NCBI GenBank assembly: GCA_030666885.1
Contig: DAOUWY010000101.1
Location: 1-6,987 of the forward strand
Direction of reading: 5' to 3'
Source of the DNA: Methanosarcinales archaeon
GTDB taxonomy: Archaea > Halobacteriota > Methanosarcinia > Methanosarcinales > Methanocomedenaceae
Length of the DNA: 6,987 nt
Shown here: piece after piece, positions 1 through 5,646 of the stretch
Position numbering within the stretch: the stretch's first letter is position 1
How the letters are laid out: every line of letters begins with the position of its first letter
Translations under genes and position numbers: made by a program
The notes under the pieces: generated by a model
What the model was told of the DNA's origin: nothing
Databases searched by the model: none
The model's input: only the letters and a program-made list of their open reading frames with translations

Positions 1-1237
1 CCAGCCTGGGGTCTGCAATCTCGCCTTTCAAAGCCGATGCAGCCGCAGTTTCAGGAGAGGCCAGGTACAGCAGTCCACCCTTTCCCATCCTGCCTTTGAA
101 GTTACGGTTGGACGTGGACACACACACCTCACCCTCTGCCAGCACACCCAGGTGGGCACCCAGGCACGGCCCGCAGCCCGGTGGTCCTAATGTAGCTCCG
201 GCCTCGATAATACTTGAAATATATCCCTTCTCGATCCCCTCAAGCAGCACAGTCCTTGAAGCAGGTATCACCACAGTACGGACAGCCACCTTTTTCCCCT
301 TCAATATCCGGGCTGCAGCCTCCAGGTCCTCCAGCCTGCCGTTTGTGCATGAACCGATAAAGACCTGGTCCACATTGATCCCTGCCACTTCATCCACATC
401 ACACACATTATCAACGCTGTGGGGTTTTGCTACCTGTGGAGCCAGGCCATCAATATCCAGGTTGACCTCTTCAATATAATCAGCCTCCTCATCGGCATAT
501 ACAGGAGTATAGGCATCAACTGCACGCCCTTTAAGGAACTCCTCGGTTTTCTTATCCGGCGGTACGATCCCCGCCTTCCCCCCCATCTCAATAGCCATAT
601 TGCACAGCGTCATCCTGCCCGAAATGCTCATCTGGTCAATAGCAGTACCATAATATTCCATGGCCTTGTAGGTCGCACCGTCAGCACCAATATGCTTGAT
701 CACATGAAGCGTCAGGTCCTTTGCAGATACGCGCTCTGCTGGTTTCCCTTCAACCGTGACCCTCATGGTCCCGGGAACACGGAACCACAGTCTGCCAGAA
801 GCAAAGATCTCAGCCATGTCAGTAGCACCCACACCCGTACCGAACGCGCCAAAGGCACCGTAGGTACATGAATGCGAATCGGCACCCACTATCAGCCTGC
901 CGGGAAGGGCAAATCCCTGCTCAGGTAATACCTGGTGGCAGATCCCTTCACCTACATCATACATGTTCGGGATGTCCTGCTGCCGTACCCACTGCCGTAT
1001 GTCATGCTGCAGGTTGGCAGCTACATCAGTACTTGCAGGCACAATATGGTCAAACGGGATCACTATCCGTGCCGGGTCCCAGACTTTCTGCACTTCCATC
1101 TCCCTGAATGCCTTTACTGCCAGTACACTGGTGCCGTCGTGTGCCATGGCACAGTCCACATCGGCAATCACGAAATCACCGGCACGGGCATCAGATTTCG
1201 ATGCCCTGCTAAATATCTTTTCACTTATTGTTGCCAA
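1..1237 (-). CDS. leuC: 3-isopropylmalate / homoaconitate dehydratase large subunit (LeuC/HacA family), 3' end off the window
   Basis: This is an aconitase-superfamily [4Fe-4S] hydro-lyase large subunit. It isomerises 3-isopropylmalate (leucine synthesis) or homocitrate-type acids (coenzyme B synthesis) together with a separate small subunit that is not in the window. I translated 412 codons on the minus strand before the edge; the family is about 420 residues long, so only a short C-terminus is missing. Visible motifs are AHDGTS (about 32-37), the FDH segment near 63, DSHSCTYGAFGAF in the middle third, and the three cluster cysteines C297 (SCTNGR), C355 and C358 (PGCGPCLG). The start is TTG. 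An in-frame TGA lies at 1295-1297 with no ATG or GTG after it, and GGAG sits 9 nt before the TTG. The first internal ATG (codon 31) would remove the conserved N-terminus. Family assignment is secure. Substrate is not: the divergent aksA-like neighbour favours homoaconitase (HacA/AksD), but LeuC and HacA cannot be separated by eye. Confidence 0.93.
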   Translation of the reverse strand, partial: MATISEKIFSRASKSDARAGDFVIADVDCAMAHDGTSVLAVKAFREMEVQKVWDPARIVIPFDHIVPASTDVAANLQHDIRQWVRQQDIPNMYDVGEGICHQVLPEQGFALPGRLIVGADSHSCTYGAFGAFGTGVGATDMAEIFASGRLWFRVPGTMRVTVEGKPAERVSAKDLTLHVIKHIGADGATYKAMEYYGTAIDQMSISGRMTLCNMAIEMGGKAGIVPPDKKTEEFLKGRAVDAYTPVYADEEADYIEEVNLDIDGLAPQVAKPHSVDNVCDVDEVAGINVDQVFIGSCTNGRLEDLEAAARILKGKKVAVRTVVIPASRTVLLEGIEKGYISSIIEAGATLGPPGCGPCLGAHLGVLAEGEVCVSTSNRNFKGRMGKGGLLYLASPETAAASALKGEIADPRL

Positions 1238-1246
1238 AGGCGTTAA

Positions 1247-1250
1247 CTCC
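1247..1250 (-). promoter_or_regulatory. Ribosome binding site deciding a TTG start
   Basis: The minus strand reads GGAG followed by a 9-nt spacer and TTG at 1237-1235. This placement matches an archaeal Shine-Dalgarno sequence. It supports the TTG as the real start of the LeuC/HacA gene, since no other start codon exists in frame downstream of the preceding stop. Confidence 0.65.
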
Positions 1251-1310
1251 GGTTTTCTGTTAGAATTGATAGTTTTAGATTTTTTGTATCCACTTCAAAA
1301 AGCATGGAAT

Positions 1311-1384
1311 TTAGACAGGATTTACAGGATTTATAGGATATTGACGTTGCAGTATATCCTGTCGATCCTGTAAATCCTGTCTAA
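1311..1384. repeat. Large inverted repeat of 9-bp ACAGGATTW units
   Basis: The left arm 1311-1340 and right arm 1355-1384 are reverse complements at 27 of 30 positions, with a 14-nt loop at 1341-1354. Each arm consists of three 9-bp units related to GACAGGATT / TACAGGATT (AATCCTGTC on the other strand). A transcript could form a long hairpin. The element lies in the 348-nt spacer between the divergent LeuC/HacA and AksA genes, so it is not a simple terminator. A related direct cluster occurs at 4585-4607. Similar AATCCTGT-type intergenic repeats are common in many genomes, so this may be a dispersed genomic repeat rather than a regulatory site. Confidence 0.85.
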
Positions 1385-1501
1385 TAATTGTTAAATTATC
1401 CTTAGATTTAAATTGGATACCTTTACTCCTATAATTAATCGTTTTAGGTTTTTTGTTATAATTGGTAGTTTTATTTAGATATGTATTGAACATATCGATT
1501 A

Positions 1502-1521
1502 CAAATTGCAAATTGCAATTT
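1502..1521. promoter_or_regulatory. Possible operator: overlapping direct repeat and palindrome upstream of aksA
   Basis: CAAATTG occurs twice in tandem (1502-1508 and 1509-1515). The second copy merges into a perfect 12-bp palindrome, AAATTGCAATTT, at 1510-1521. The site lies about 65 bp upstream of the aksA-like start, where an archaeal promoter would be expected for a transcript with a short leader. The symmetry is seen directly; a regulator role is inference. AT-rich palindromes also arise by chance. I see no convincing TATA box for either divergent gene in the rest of this spacer. Confidence 0.3.
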
Positions 1522-1573
1522 TATTGTCGAAAACCTTACTTATCATGAGATCGAATAAATACCCCTACTAGTC

Positions 1574-1579
1574 AGGTGA
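1574..1579 (+). promoter_or_regulatory. Ribosome binding site of the aksA-like gene
   Basis: AGGTGA lies 6 nt before the ATG at 1586, in a good position for a Shine-Dalgarno sequence. It fixes the start codon and implies that the mRNA has a leader, unlike the probably leaderless genes farther right. Confidence 0.6.
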
Positions 1580-1585
1580 AAACAA

Positions 1586-2746
1586 ATGCAGTATTCCAGA
1601 AACAAACTGGTCGACCTTGTTGGAAAAAAGCCAGGTGACATAGAGATATGCGACGTAACCCTGAGAGACGGTGAACAGACACCAGGTACAGCTTTTACCC
1701 TGAATGAAAAGAAAAATATTGCTCAGGGACTCGATAATATCGGTGTGGAAATAATAGAAGCAGGATTTCCTGTAGTATCCCACGTTGAGCGGGATACAGT
1801 AAAGGAAATTGCAAATATGGGTCTTAATGCAAAGATCTGCTGTCTGTCTCGTTCTGTAATACCGGATATTGATGTTGCCATAGGGTGCGATGTGGATATC
1901 GTAAGCATATTCATTGCCACGTCTGACCTTCATTTGAAATATAAGTACCATAAAACCTGTGCCGAAGCTACACTATGCGCAATGGATGCCCTGGAATATG
2001 CCAAAGATCACGGGCTGACGGTACGGTTCGCAGCTGAAGATGCAACACGTACAGACCTCAATACACTTATAAACGTGTTCAGGATGGCAGAAGAACGGCA
2101 TGCCGACTATTTGAGCATAGCCGACACCGTCGGGATATTGAATCCCAGTACAACATATTATATTGTCAGTGAGATCAAGAAACATATCAATGCCGATATC
2201 TGCATTCACTGCCATAACGACTTAGGGATGGCTACTGCCAACACCATCGCTGCTTCAGAAGCGGGAGCCAAACAGCTCCATACCACTGTCAACGGTCTGG
2301 GGGAAAGGGCAGGTAATGCTTCACTGGAAGAGTTACTTATGGCATTGATGGTCCAGTACGGTATTGAGCAGTATAATACCACAGATTTAACCCGGCTGTC
2401 AAGAATGGTGGCAGAATATTCCGGTGTAAAAATGGCAAAGACCAAGGCAGTGGTGGGTGAACATGCTTTTGCCCATGAGAGCGGTATCCATGTGGCCGCA
2501 ATCCTGGAAGAGCCCAGTACATATGAACTGTTCTCTCCTGAACTTGTGGGAGGAAAGCGAAGCCTGATCATTGGCAAGCATACTGGCACCAAGGCATTAA
2601 AGGGAATCATCCAAACCATGGGTTATGACCTGAACCACGACCAGTTGTGCGACCTGCTTGAGAAGGTAAAGGACTGCACCAATGCCAAGAGGGGTATACC
2701 CTGCAAACGCCTTGATGATTTCATCCAGGAAATTATGGCCAAATGA
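1586..2746 (+). CDS. aksA: Homocitrate synthase-type acyltransferase (AksA family)
   Basis: This 386-residue Claisen-condensing enzyme of the HMGL-like/LeuA superfamily adds acetyl-CoA to a 2-oxoacid. AksA condenses acetyl-CoA with 2-oxoglutarate, 2-oxoadipate and 2-oxopimelate, leading to 2-oxosuberate for coenzyme B. Seen in the protein: DVTLRDGEQTPG at 23-34 with R27 and metal ligand D28; CIHCHND with metal histidines H208 and H210; NGLGERAGN at 236-244; HESGIH at 297-302; IGKHTG at 329-334. The length matches archaeal AksA/NifV-type enzymes and leaves no room for the C-terminal regulatory domain of long LeuA proteins. It is divergent from a LeuC/HacA gene, which supplies the next step of such pathways. 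Alternatives are citramalate synthase, a short isopropylmalate synthase, or a NifV-like homocitrate synthase. Family is certain; AksA is the best fit by overall similarity and context. Confidence 0.88.
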   Translation: MQYSRNKLVDLVGKKPGDIEICDVTLRDGEQTPGTAFTLNEKKNIAQGLDNIGVEIIEAGFPVVSHVERDTVKEIANMGLNAKICCLSRSVIPDIDVAIGCDVDIVSIFIATSDLHLKYKYHKTCAEATLCAMDALEYAKDHGLTVRFAAEDATRTDLNTLINVFRMAEERHADYLSIADTVGILNPSTTYYIVSEIKKHINADICIHCHNDLGMATANTIAASEAGAKQLHTTVNGLGERAGNASLEELLMALMVQYGIEQYNTTDLTRLSRMVAEYSGVKMAKTKAVVGEHAFAHESGIHVAAILEEPSTYELFSPELVGGKRSLIIGKHTGTKALKGIIQTMGYDLNHDQLCDLLEKVKDCTNAKRGIPCKRLDDFIQEIMAK

Positions 2747-2748
2747 TG

Positions 2749-2814
2749 ACGGTATAATAATCAGATAATTATCAGATAAATACCGGATGATAAGCAGGTA
2801 ATAACCAGATAATA
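2749..2814. repeat. Six-unit 11-bp tandem repeat between convergent genes
   Basis: Six consecutive in-phase 11-bp units follow the aksA stop codon by 2 nt: ACGGTATAATA, ATCAGATAATT, ATCAGATAAAT, ACCGGATGATA, AGCAGGTAATA and ACCAGATAATA. A degenerate seventh (2815-2825) runs into the stop codon of the convergent IorA-like gene. The consensus is about AYCAGATAATA. Almost the whole 75-nt spacer is made of it. The period is close to one DNA helical turn. The AT-rich units bring stop codons and possible termination signals to both convergent transcripts. Function is not known. Confidence 0.85.
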
Positions 2815-2821
2815 ACGGAAT

Positions 2822-4333
2822 TTAATACTTTGCGCACGTTGCCCTGGCCAATATTACAGAGACACCATCCTTCCCAAGTTCTGTTTTTATTATAGTGACC
2901 AGTTCGTCCTTTCCTGTATTCCCGATATCCAGTATTATGGTATCAGGTACGAGGGTCTGTACAACACCGGTCATATCAGGCACGGCCTGCCCGCCGGTGA
3001 GGGCTGCAATTTTATTCTGGAGTACCACTACAAGAACATTCTGATGATGTTGTACAGCCTCAATAAGTCCCTGCAGCCCTGTGTGTACAAGTCCGTAATC
3101 ACCTATCAGTGCAATACCTTTTTTGGTAAATCCTGTTGCTGCGGCAATGGAAGAACCCAGGGAATAAGCTATTTCCACTACTTCCATGGGCGGGGGTGCA
3201 GTCCTTACCGAACACCCAAGGTCACCGGCTACAGGTACATCGAGGCTGCCAAGTACCTCATACAGTATCAGGTACGGACAATCTTCACACATGTTTTTGG
3301 AAAGTCTACCTGTGGTGGACGTTAAACCTCTACTTATTCTTGTTTCGGGCTGGCAGGTCCTGATAACTTTGTCCATGTCAATGTTTTCCAGTGCCAGAAT
3401 AATATCACTGGATTCGATCCTGCCGTATCCGGTATGCCCGGTGAGCTTGCCAAGCACCCCACTACAGTATATCTGCTCTTCAATAACAGGTTCGGTCTCT
3501 TCGATAACAAGTATCCTTGAATGTTGCTCAACGAACTTGTCAATGATGGATCTTGGAAGCGGGTTTACCATGGTCAATGCCAGGTGTGAAATATTCCGGA
3601 ACCTGTCAGTAGAAACGATCTCTTCAACCAGGCTTGAGGGATAACCCGAGGAGATGATACCAATGCTTTTGCCACGCTGGTAAAGCCTGTGTGTACTTGC
3701 CTCAGCACTCTCATTTTCCATTAACGGGTATGATCCACAATGGAAACGCTGGTGCTTTCCTTTCATTGTAAAAGCCCAGATGTCCCTGTCAAACTTCTGG
3801 AAATCACCAGTATCGGCAGGAGTTCTCTTTACTGCCCCCTCCATATTGTTCAACCTGTTTGTCAGGCGCATGATCACAGGCGTGCGTACCTTTTCAGACA
3901 GCAGGAATGCGCGCCGCATCGAATTATATGCTGCCTCCGGGCCGGGCGGGTCAAAAACCGGCACTTCTGCCAGCAAGCCGTAATACCGGGAATCCTGTTC
4001 GTTCTGGCTTTGCTTCACGCCCGGGTCGTCACCTGTCAGTATCACCAGGCCGGCTCCTATGGTGTGGGTAGCCGAAGTGATGAGCGGGTCGGCAAGTACG
4101 TTCATCCCCACATGCTTGACTGTGACCAGTGAACGCCGGCCAGTGGCCGAAGCGCCTAGTGCAGCTTCCAGTGCGACCTTCTCGTTAATGGACCAGCGGG
4201 CATCCACACCTGACCCGATCAGCAGTTTCATTATGCCGGTAATCGGATAGCCCGGAACCCCGGTTGCAAAGGAGATACCTGAATCAAGTGCGGCGAACAC
4301 AAGGGCCTGTGACCCGGTAATGGGTTCTGACAT
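2822..4333 (-). CDS. IorA-like TPP enzyme without ferredoxin domain (indolepyruvate ferredoxin oxidoreductase alpha-subunit family)
   Basis: The enzyme is thiamine-diphosphate dependent and acts on a 2-oxoacid. Its N-terminal pyrimidine-binding half begins with ATGVPGYP (23-30) and contains the IorA-type INEKVALE segment with E51. The C-terminal TPP half has C349-x-x-C352-P, GDLGC at 370-374, GDYG with D412 as probable metal ligand, and QNKIAALTGGQ at 439-449. The order and motifs match IorA. Classical IorA is about 600 or more residues and ends in a ferredoxin-like domain with two [4Fe-4S] clusters. This protein stops at residue 503, just after the segment where that domain would begin, and no remnant lies downstream. 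No IorB is in the window. The start ATG lacks a Shine-Dalgarno sequence but has a TATA-like box 28 nt upstream. It may be a non-oxidative 2-oxoacid decarboxylase or use a separate electron partner; the substrate is unknown. It is convergent with aksA. Confidence 0.85.
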   Translation of the reverse strand: MSEPITGSQALVFAALDSGISFATGVPGYPITGIMKLLIGSGVDARWSINEKVALEAALGASATGRRSLVTVKHVGMNVLADPLITSATHTIGAGLVILTGDDPGVKQSQNEQDSRYYGLLAEVPVFDPPGPEAAYNSMRRAFLLSEKVRTPVIMRLTNRLNNMEGAVKRTPADTGDFQKFDRDIWAFTMKGKHQRFHCGSYPLMENESAEASTHRLYQRGKSIGIISSGYPSSLVEEIVSTDRFRNISHLALTMVNPLPRSIIDKFVEQHSRILVIEETEPVIEEQIYCSGVLGKLTGHTGYGRIESSDIILALENIDMDKVIRTCQPETRISRGLTSTTGRLSKNMCEDCPYLILYEVLGSLDVPVAGDLGCSVRTAPPPMEVVEIAYSLGSSIAAATGFTKKGIALIGDYGLVHTGLQGLIEAVQHHQNVLVVVLQNKIAALTGGQAVPDMTGVVQTLVPDTIILDIGNTGKDELVTIIKTELGKDGVSVILARATCAKY

Positions 4334-4357
4334 TGGTGGCTTATTTATGAGTGTTGG

Positions 4358-4366
4358 TATTTAAGG
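4358..4366 (-). promoter_or_regulatory. Archaeal TATA-type promoter of the IorA-like gene
   Basis: The minus strand reads CCTTAAATA, with the TATA-like core centred 28 nt upstream of the A of the start codon. Archaeal transcription starts about 25 nt downstream of the TATA centre, so the transcript would begin a few bases before the ATG or at it. This agrees with the absence of a Shine-Dalgarno sequence there. It is a position-based inference. Confidence 0.5.
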
Positions 4367-4730
4367 ATGGTTCTAATAATGGATTAATGTAAATATCAAG
4401 GATCTATTAACTAACTGCGGGCAGGACATCGCTACAATCTGTAAAACTTAAACCCCTGGTGCAATATTCATTGAAAATATCCCCGGATTTATTGAATACT
4501 TCTCCATCTACCCTTAAAGTGGTGGCTAGCCTTTCATCAGGTTGGATTTTCAACAACGGGCGAGTATAAATTTAGCTCGACACGCCTGTTAATCCTGTTA
4601 ATCCTGTTTGATTTTTTCATTTTTTTGACGGGATAAAATATGGAATAATTTTTAGTACTAGAAAATTATATTACATGTTATATTTCTTACATAATCATAT
4701 TTTTGTTTTACGTATCAGTCACACCACAAG
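4367..4730. other. Gene-poor, AT-rich spacer with a possible coding remnant
   Basis: No recognisable gene was found here. On the minus strand, 4407-4556 reads as 49 codons from TTG TTG to TAA, with protein-like composition (for example QPDERLATTLRVDGEVF). It lies 73 nt upstream of, and in the same direction as, the IorA-like gene. It has no ATG, no clear ribosome binding site and no family I recognise, so it may be a decayed gene end, a small protein or chance. A 9-bp repeat cluster occupies 4585-4607. From 4608 to 4730 the sequence is strongly AT-rich with T runs and nothing I can identify. Confidence 0.4.
4585..4607. repeat. Direct cluster of the 9-bp AATCCTGTT repeat
   Basis: CCTGTTAAT occurs twice in a row followed by CCTGTTT. 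This is the same 9-bp motif that builds the inverted repeat at 1311-1384, here as one arm only with no matching opposite arm nearby. It is followed by T-rich sequence. It looks like a second, half-sized copy of a dispersed repeat family. Confidence 0.7.
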
Positions 4731-4731
4731 G

Positions 4732-4739
4732 TATATTTA
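4732..4739 (+). promoter_or_regulatory. Probable TATA box of the AbrB-like gene
   Basis: TATATTTA is centred about 51 nt before the ATG at 4787. A start near 4761 would give a leader of roughly 25 nt containing GGAG at 4775-4778, which lies 8 nt before the start codon. The surrounding DNA is AT-rich, so other boxes (for example near 4754-4763) are possible. Confidence 0.4.
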
Positions 4740-4786
4740 GCCTAAAAACAATACTAAATATTATCCTAAATTATGGAGTAGATTAA

Positions 4787-4930
4787 ATGGTTAAAATATC
4801 GAAGTTCAAAAATCAGTATAGAATCACAATACCACCGGAGATAATAACCGCCCTGGGTATAGATGTGAATAAAGAATATGATTGGATAATGGACGGTCAG
4901 GGATTGCCAGCCATAAGGGAACGCAGATAA
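4787..4930 (+). CDS. Small AbrB/SpoVT-type DNA-binding protein
   Basis: This 47-residue protein has the swapped-hairpin AbrB signature near its N-terminus: VKISKFKNQYRITIPPEI followed by ALGIDVNKEYDW. That pattern matches the VxxKxQITIPxEIRxxLGI type of archaeal AbrB-family regulators and antitoxins, which bind DNA as dimers. It is about as long as the bare domain, with a very short tail ending IRERR. GGAG 8 nt before the ATG supports the start. Its stop codon is 2 nt from the stop of the convergent acylphosphatase-like gene. No toxin gene (such as PIN or MazF) is adjacent, so whether it is an antitoxin or a free regulator is open. Confidence 0.78.
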   Translation: MVKISKFKNQYRITIPPEIITALGIDVNKEYDWIMDGQGLPAIRERR

Positions 4931-4932
4931 AA

Positions 4933-5430
4933 CTATTTCTTCATTGCTTCGGCTAATCTTTCCGGTAAGGTATCAAGTTTTTCATTAATGCTGTTGAGTG
5001 TGTCGCTCATCCCATCAAGCTTATTATCAATGCCTTCAAGTTTATTATCAATGCCTTCAAGCTTATTATCAATGCCATGGAACAGTCCAGTATGTTCGGT
5101 TAATATTCCAATGCCTTTATCAAAACGTGCCATGTACTCCAAAACATCATCCACGGCAATCCTGCCAAATGGTGACGGTAATCTGATATCTTCTTTGATA
5201 TCCGTTGTTTCTATTGCAGTACCCGGGCGGATTATTTTAAGGTCATGAATAAAATCGTTTAAAACAGGTTCCAGACCACTGGCCATAACTTTGACGGATC
5301 CATCCACATCATTAAAAACGAATCCTGCTAATCCCCTGGCTTTGCCGTGAGCTTCTACAATCTCCCTATATCCTACCATCTGGACGTGATTAGATATTGT
5401 TGCATATATGCTTTTCATTGTAGCTGGCAT
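4933..5430 (-). CDS. Acylphosphatase-domain protein with C-terminal heptad-repeat coiled coil
   Basis: The first 65-90 of 165 residues match acylphosphatase (hydrolysis of carboxyl-phosphate bonds). The catalytic arginine is R22 in VQMVGYR (family VQGVGFR). The catalytic asparagine is N40 in GFVFNDVDGSVKVMASG, which fits the second family signature exactly. The first signature is changed: its usual glycines are N14 and M18. Acylphosphatases are normally about 90 residues; here a linker (about 75-118) leads to a tail with GIDNKLE repeated three times (119-139) and then MSDTLNSINEKLDTLPERLAEAMKK-like coiled coil. The tail suggests oligomerisation or docking to a partner. The ATG at 5430 is chosen because a TATA-like box lies 28 nt upstream; M5 is an alternative. 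The domain call is firm. Activity and biological role are unknown. Confidence 0.82.
   Translation of the reverse strand: MPATMKSIYATISNHVQMVGYREIVEAHGKARGLAGFVFNDVDGSVKVMASGLEPVLNDFIHDLKIIRPGTAIETTDIKEDIRLPSPFGRIAVDDVLEYMARFDKGIGILTEHTGLFHGIDNKLEGIDNKLEGIDNKLDGMSDTLNSINEKLDTLPERLAEAMKK
5015..5077. repeat. Three 21-bp tandem repeats inside the acylphosphatase-like gene
   Basis: Units 5015-5035, 5036-5056 and 5057-5077 are nearly identical (TCAAGCTTATTATCAATGCC core; only the sixth and last bases vary). Each encodes one heptad of the coiled-coil tail. Near-identity at DNA level means recent duplication, so unit number may vary between strains. Confidence 0.9.
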
Positions 5431-5454
5431 CTAAACTCTTTTTGAACTTCTTGG

Positions 5455-5462
5455 TATTATAG
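5455..5462 (-). promoter_or_regulatory. TATA-type promoter of the acylphosphatase-like gene
   Basis: The minus strand reads CTATAATA, centred about 28 nt upstream of the ATG at 5430, with no good Shine-Dalgarno sequence between. The spacing is the same as at the IorA-like gene and suggests a leaderless or almost leaderless mRNA. Confidence 0.45.
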
Positions 5463-5646
5463 TTTTTTGGTGTTCGTTGCCGGGCATGTGTCAGCACAAC
5501 AAGGACTTAATACCCCGCCAAACAGCATTTGCATATATACGGCTTACCAGGATGGACATCACGGCACTTAAACAGCGTGTTTGATATAGTTACACTACTT
5601 ACATCAAAAATATGCTCAAAATCCCTGGGATGTCTGTGTTTTTATA
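5463..5646. other. Spacer without a recognisable gene
   Basis: Only very short reading frames were found, such as a 22-codon minus-strand frame starting near 5556 (MSILVSRIYANAVWRG), with no supporting signals. I see no tRNA or other structured RNA gene. Together with the motif cluster that follows, it forms the 364-nt gap between the acylphosphatase-like gene and the integrase. Confidence 0.4.

Noticed and set aside
96..1373. Several plus-strand reading frames of 79-150 codons
   Set aside because: They lie opposite the continuous LeuC/HacA frame, which has complete family motifs; their products are serine/threonine/histidine-rich and resemble nothing.
1311..1511. 66-codon minus-strand reading frame in the leuC-aksA spacer
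   Set aside because: Its C-terminus is only the 9-bp repeat translated (QDLQDRQD, NPVNPV) and the rest is AT-rich, low-complexity sequence with no ribosome binding site or family.
2206..2619. 137-codon minus-strand frame within aksA
   Set aside because: It is the complement of highly conserved aksA motifs and has no independent evidence.
3186..3644. 152-codon plus-strand frame opposite the IorA-like gene
   Set aside because: Shadow of the real gene; no ribosome binding site and no recognisable domain.
4608..4627. T-rich run as a transcription terminator
   Set aside because: No plus-strand gene ends upstream of it within the window, so there is no transcript for it to terminate that I can support.
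5021..5077. CRISPR-like short repeats
   Set aside because: The 21-bp units are directly tandem without spacers and encode heptads in frame, so they are coding repeats.
5463..5646. tRNA gene as integrase attachment target
   Set aside because: I looked for a cloverleaf and a T-arm-like sequence in the spacer next to the integrase and found neither.
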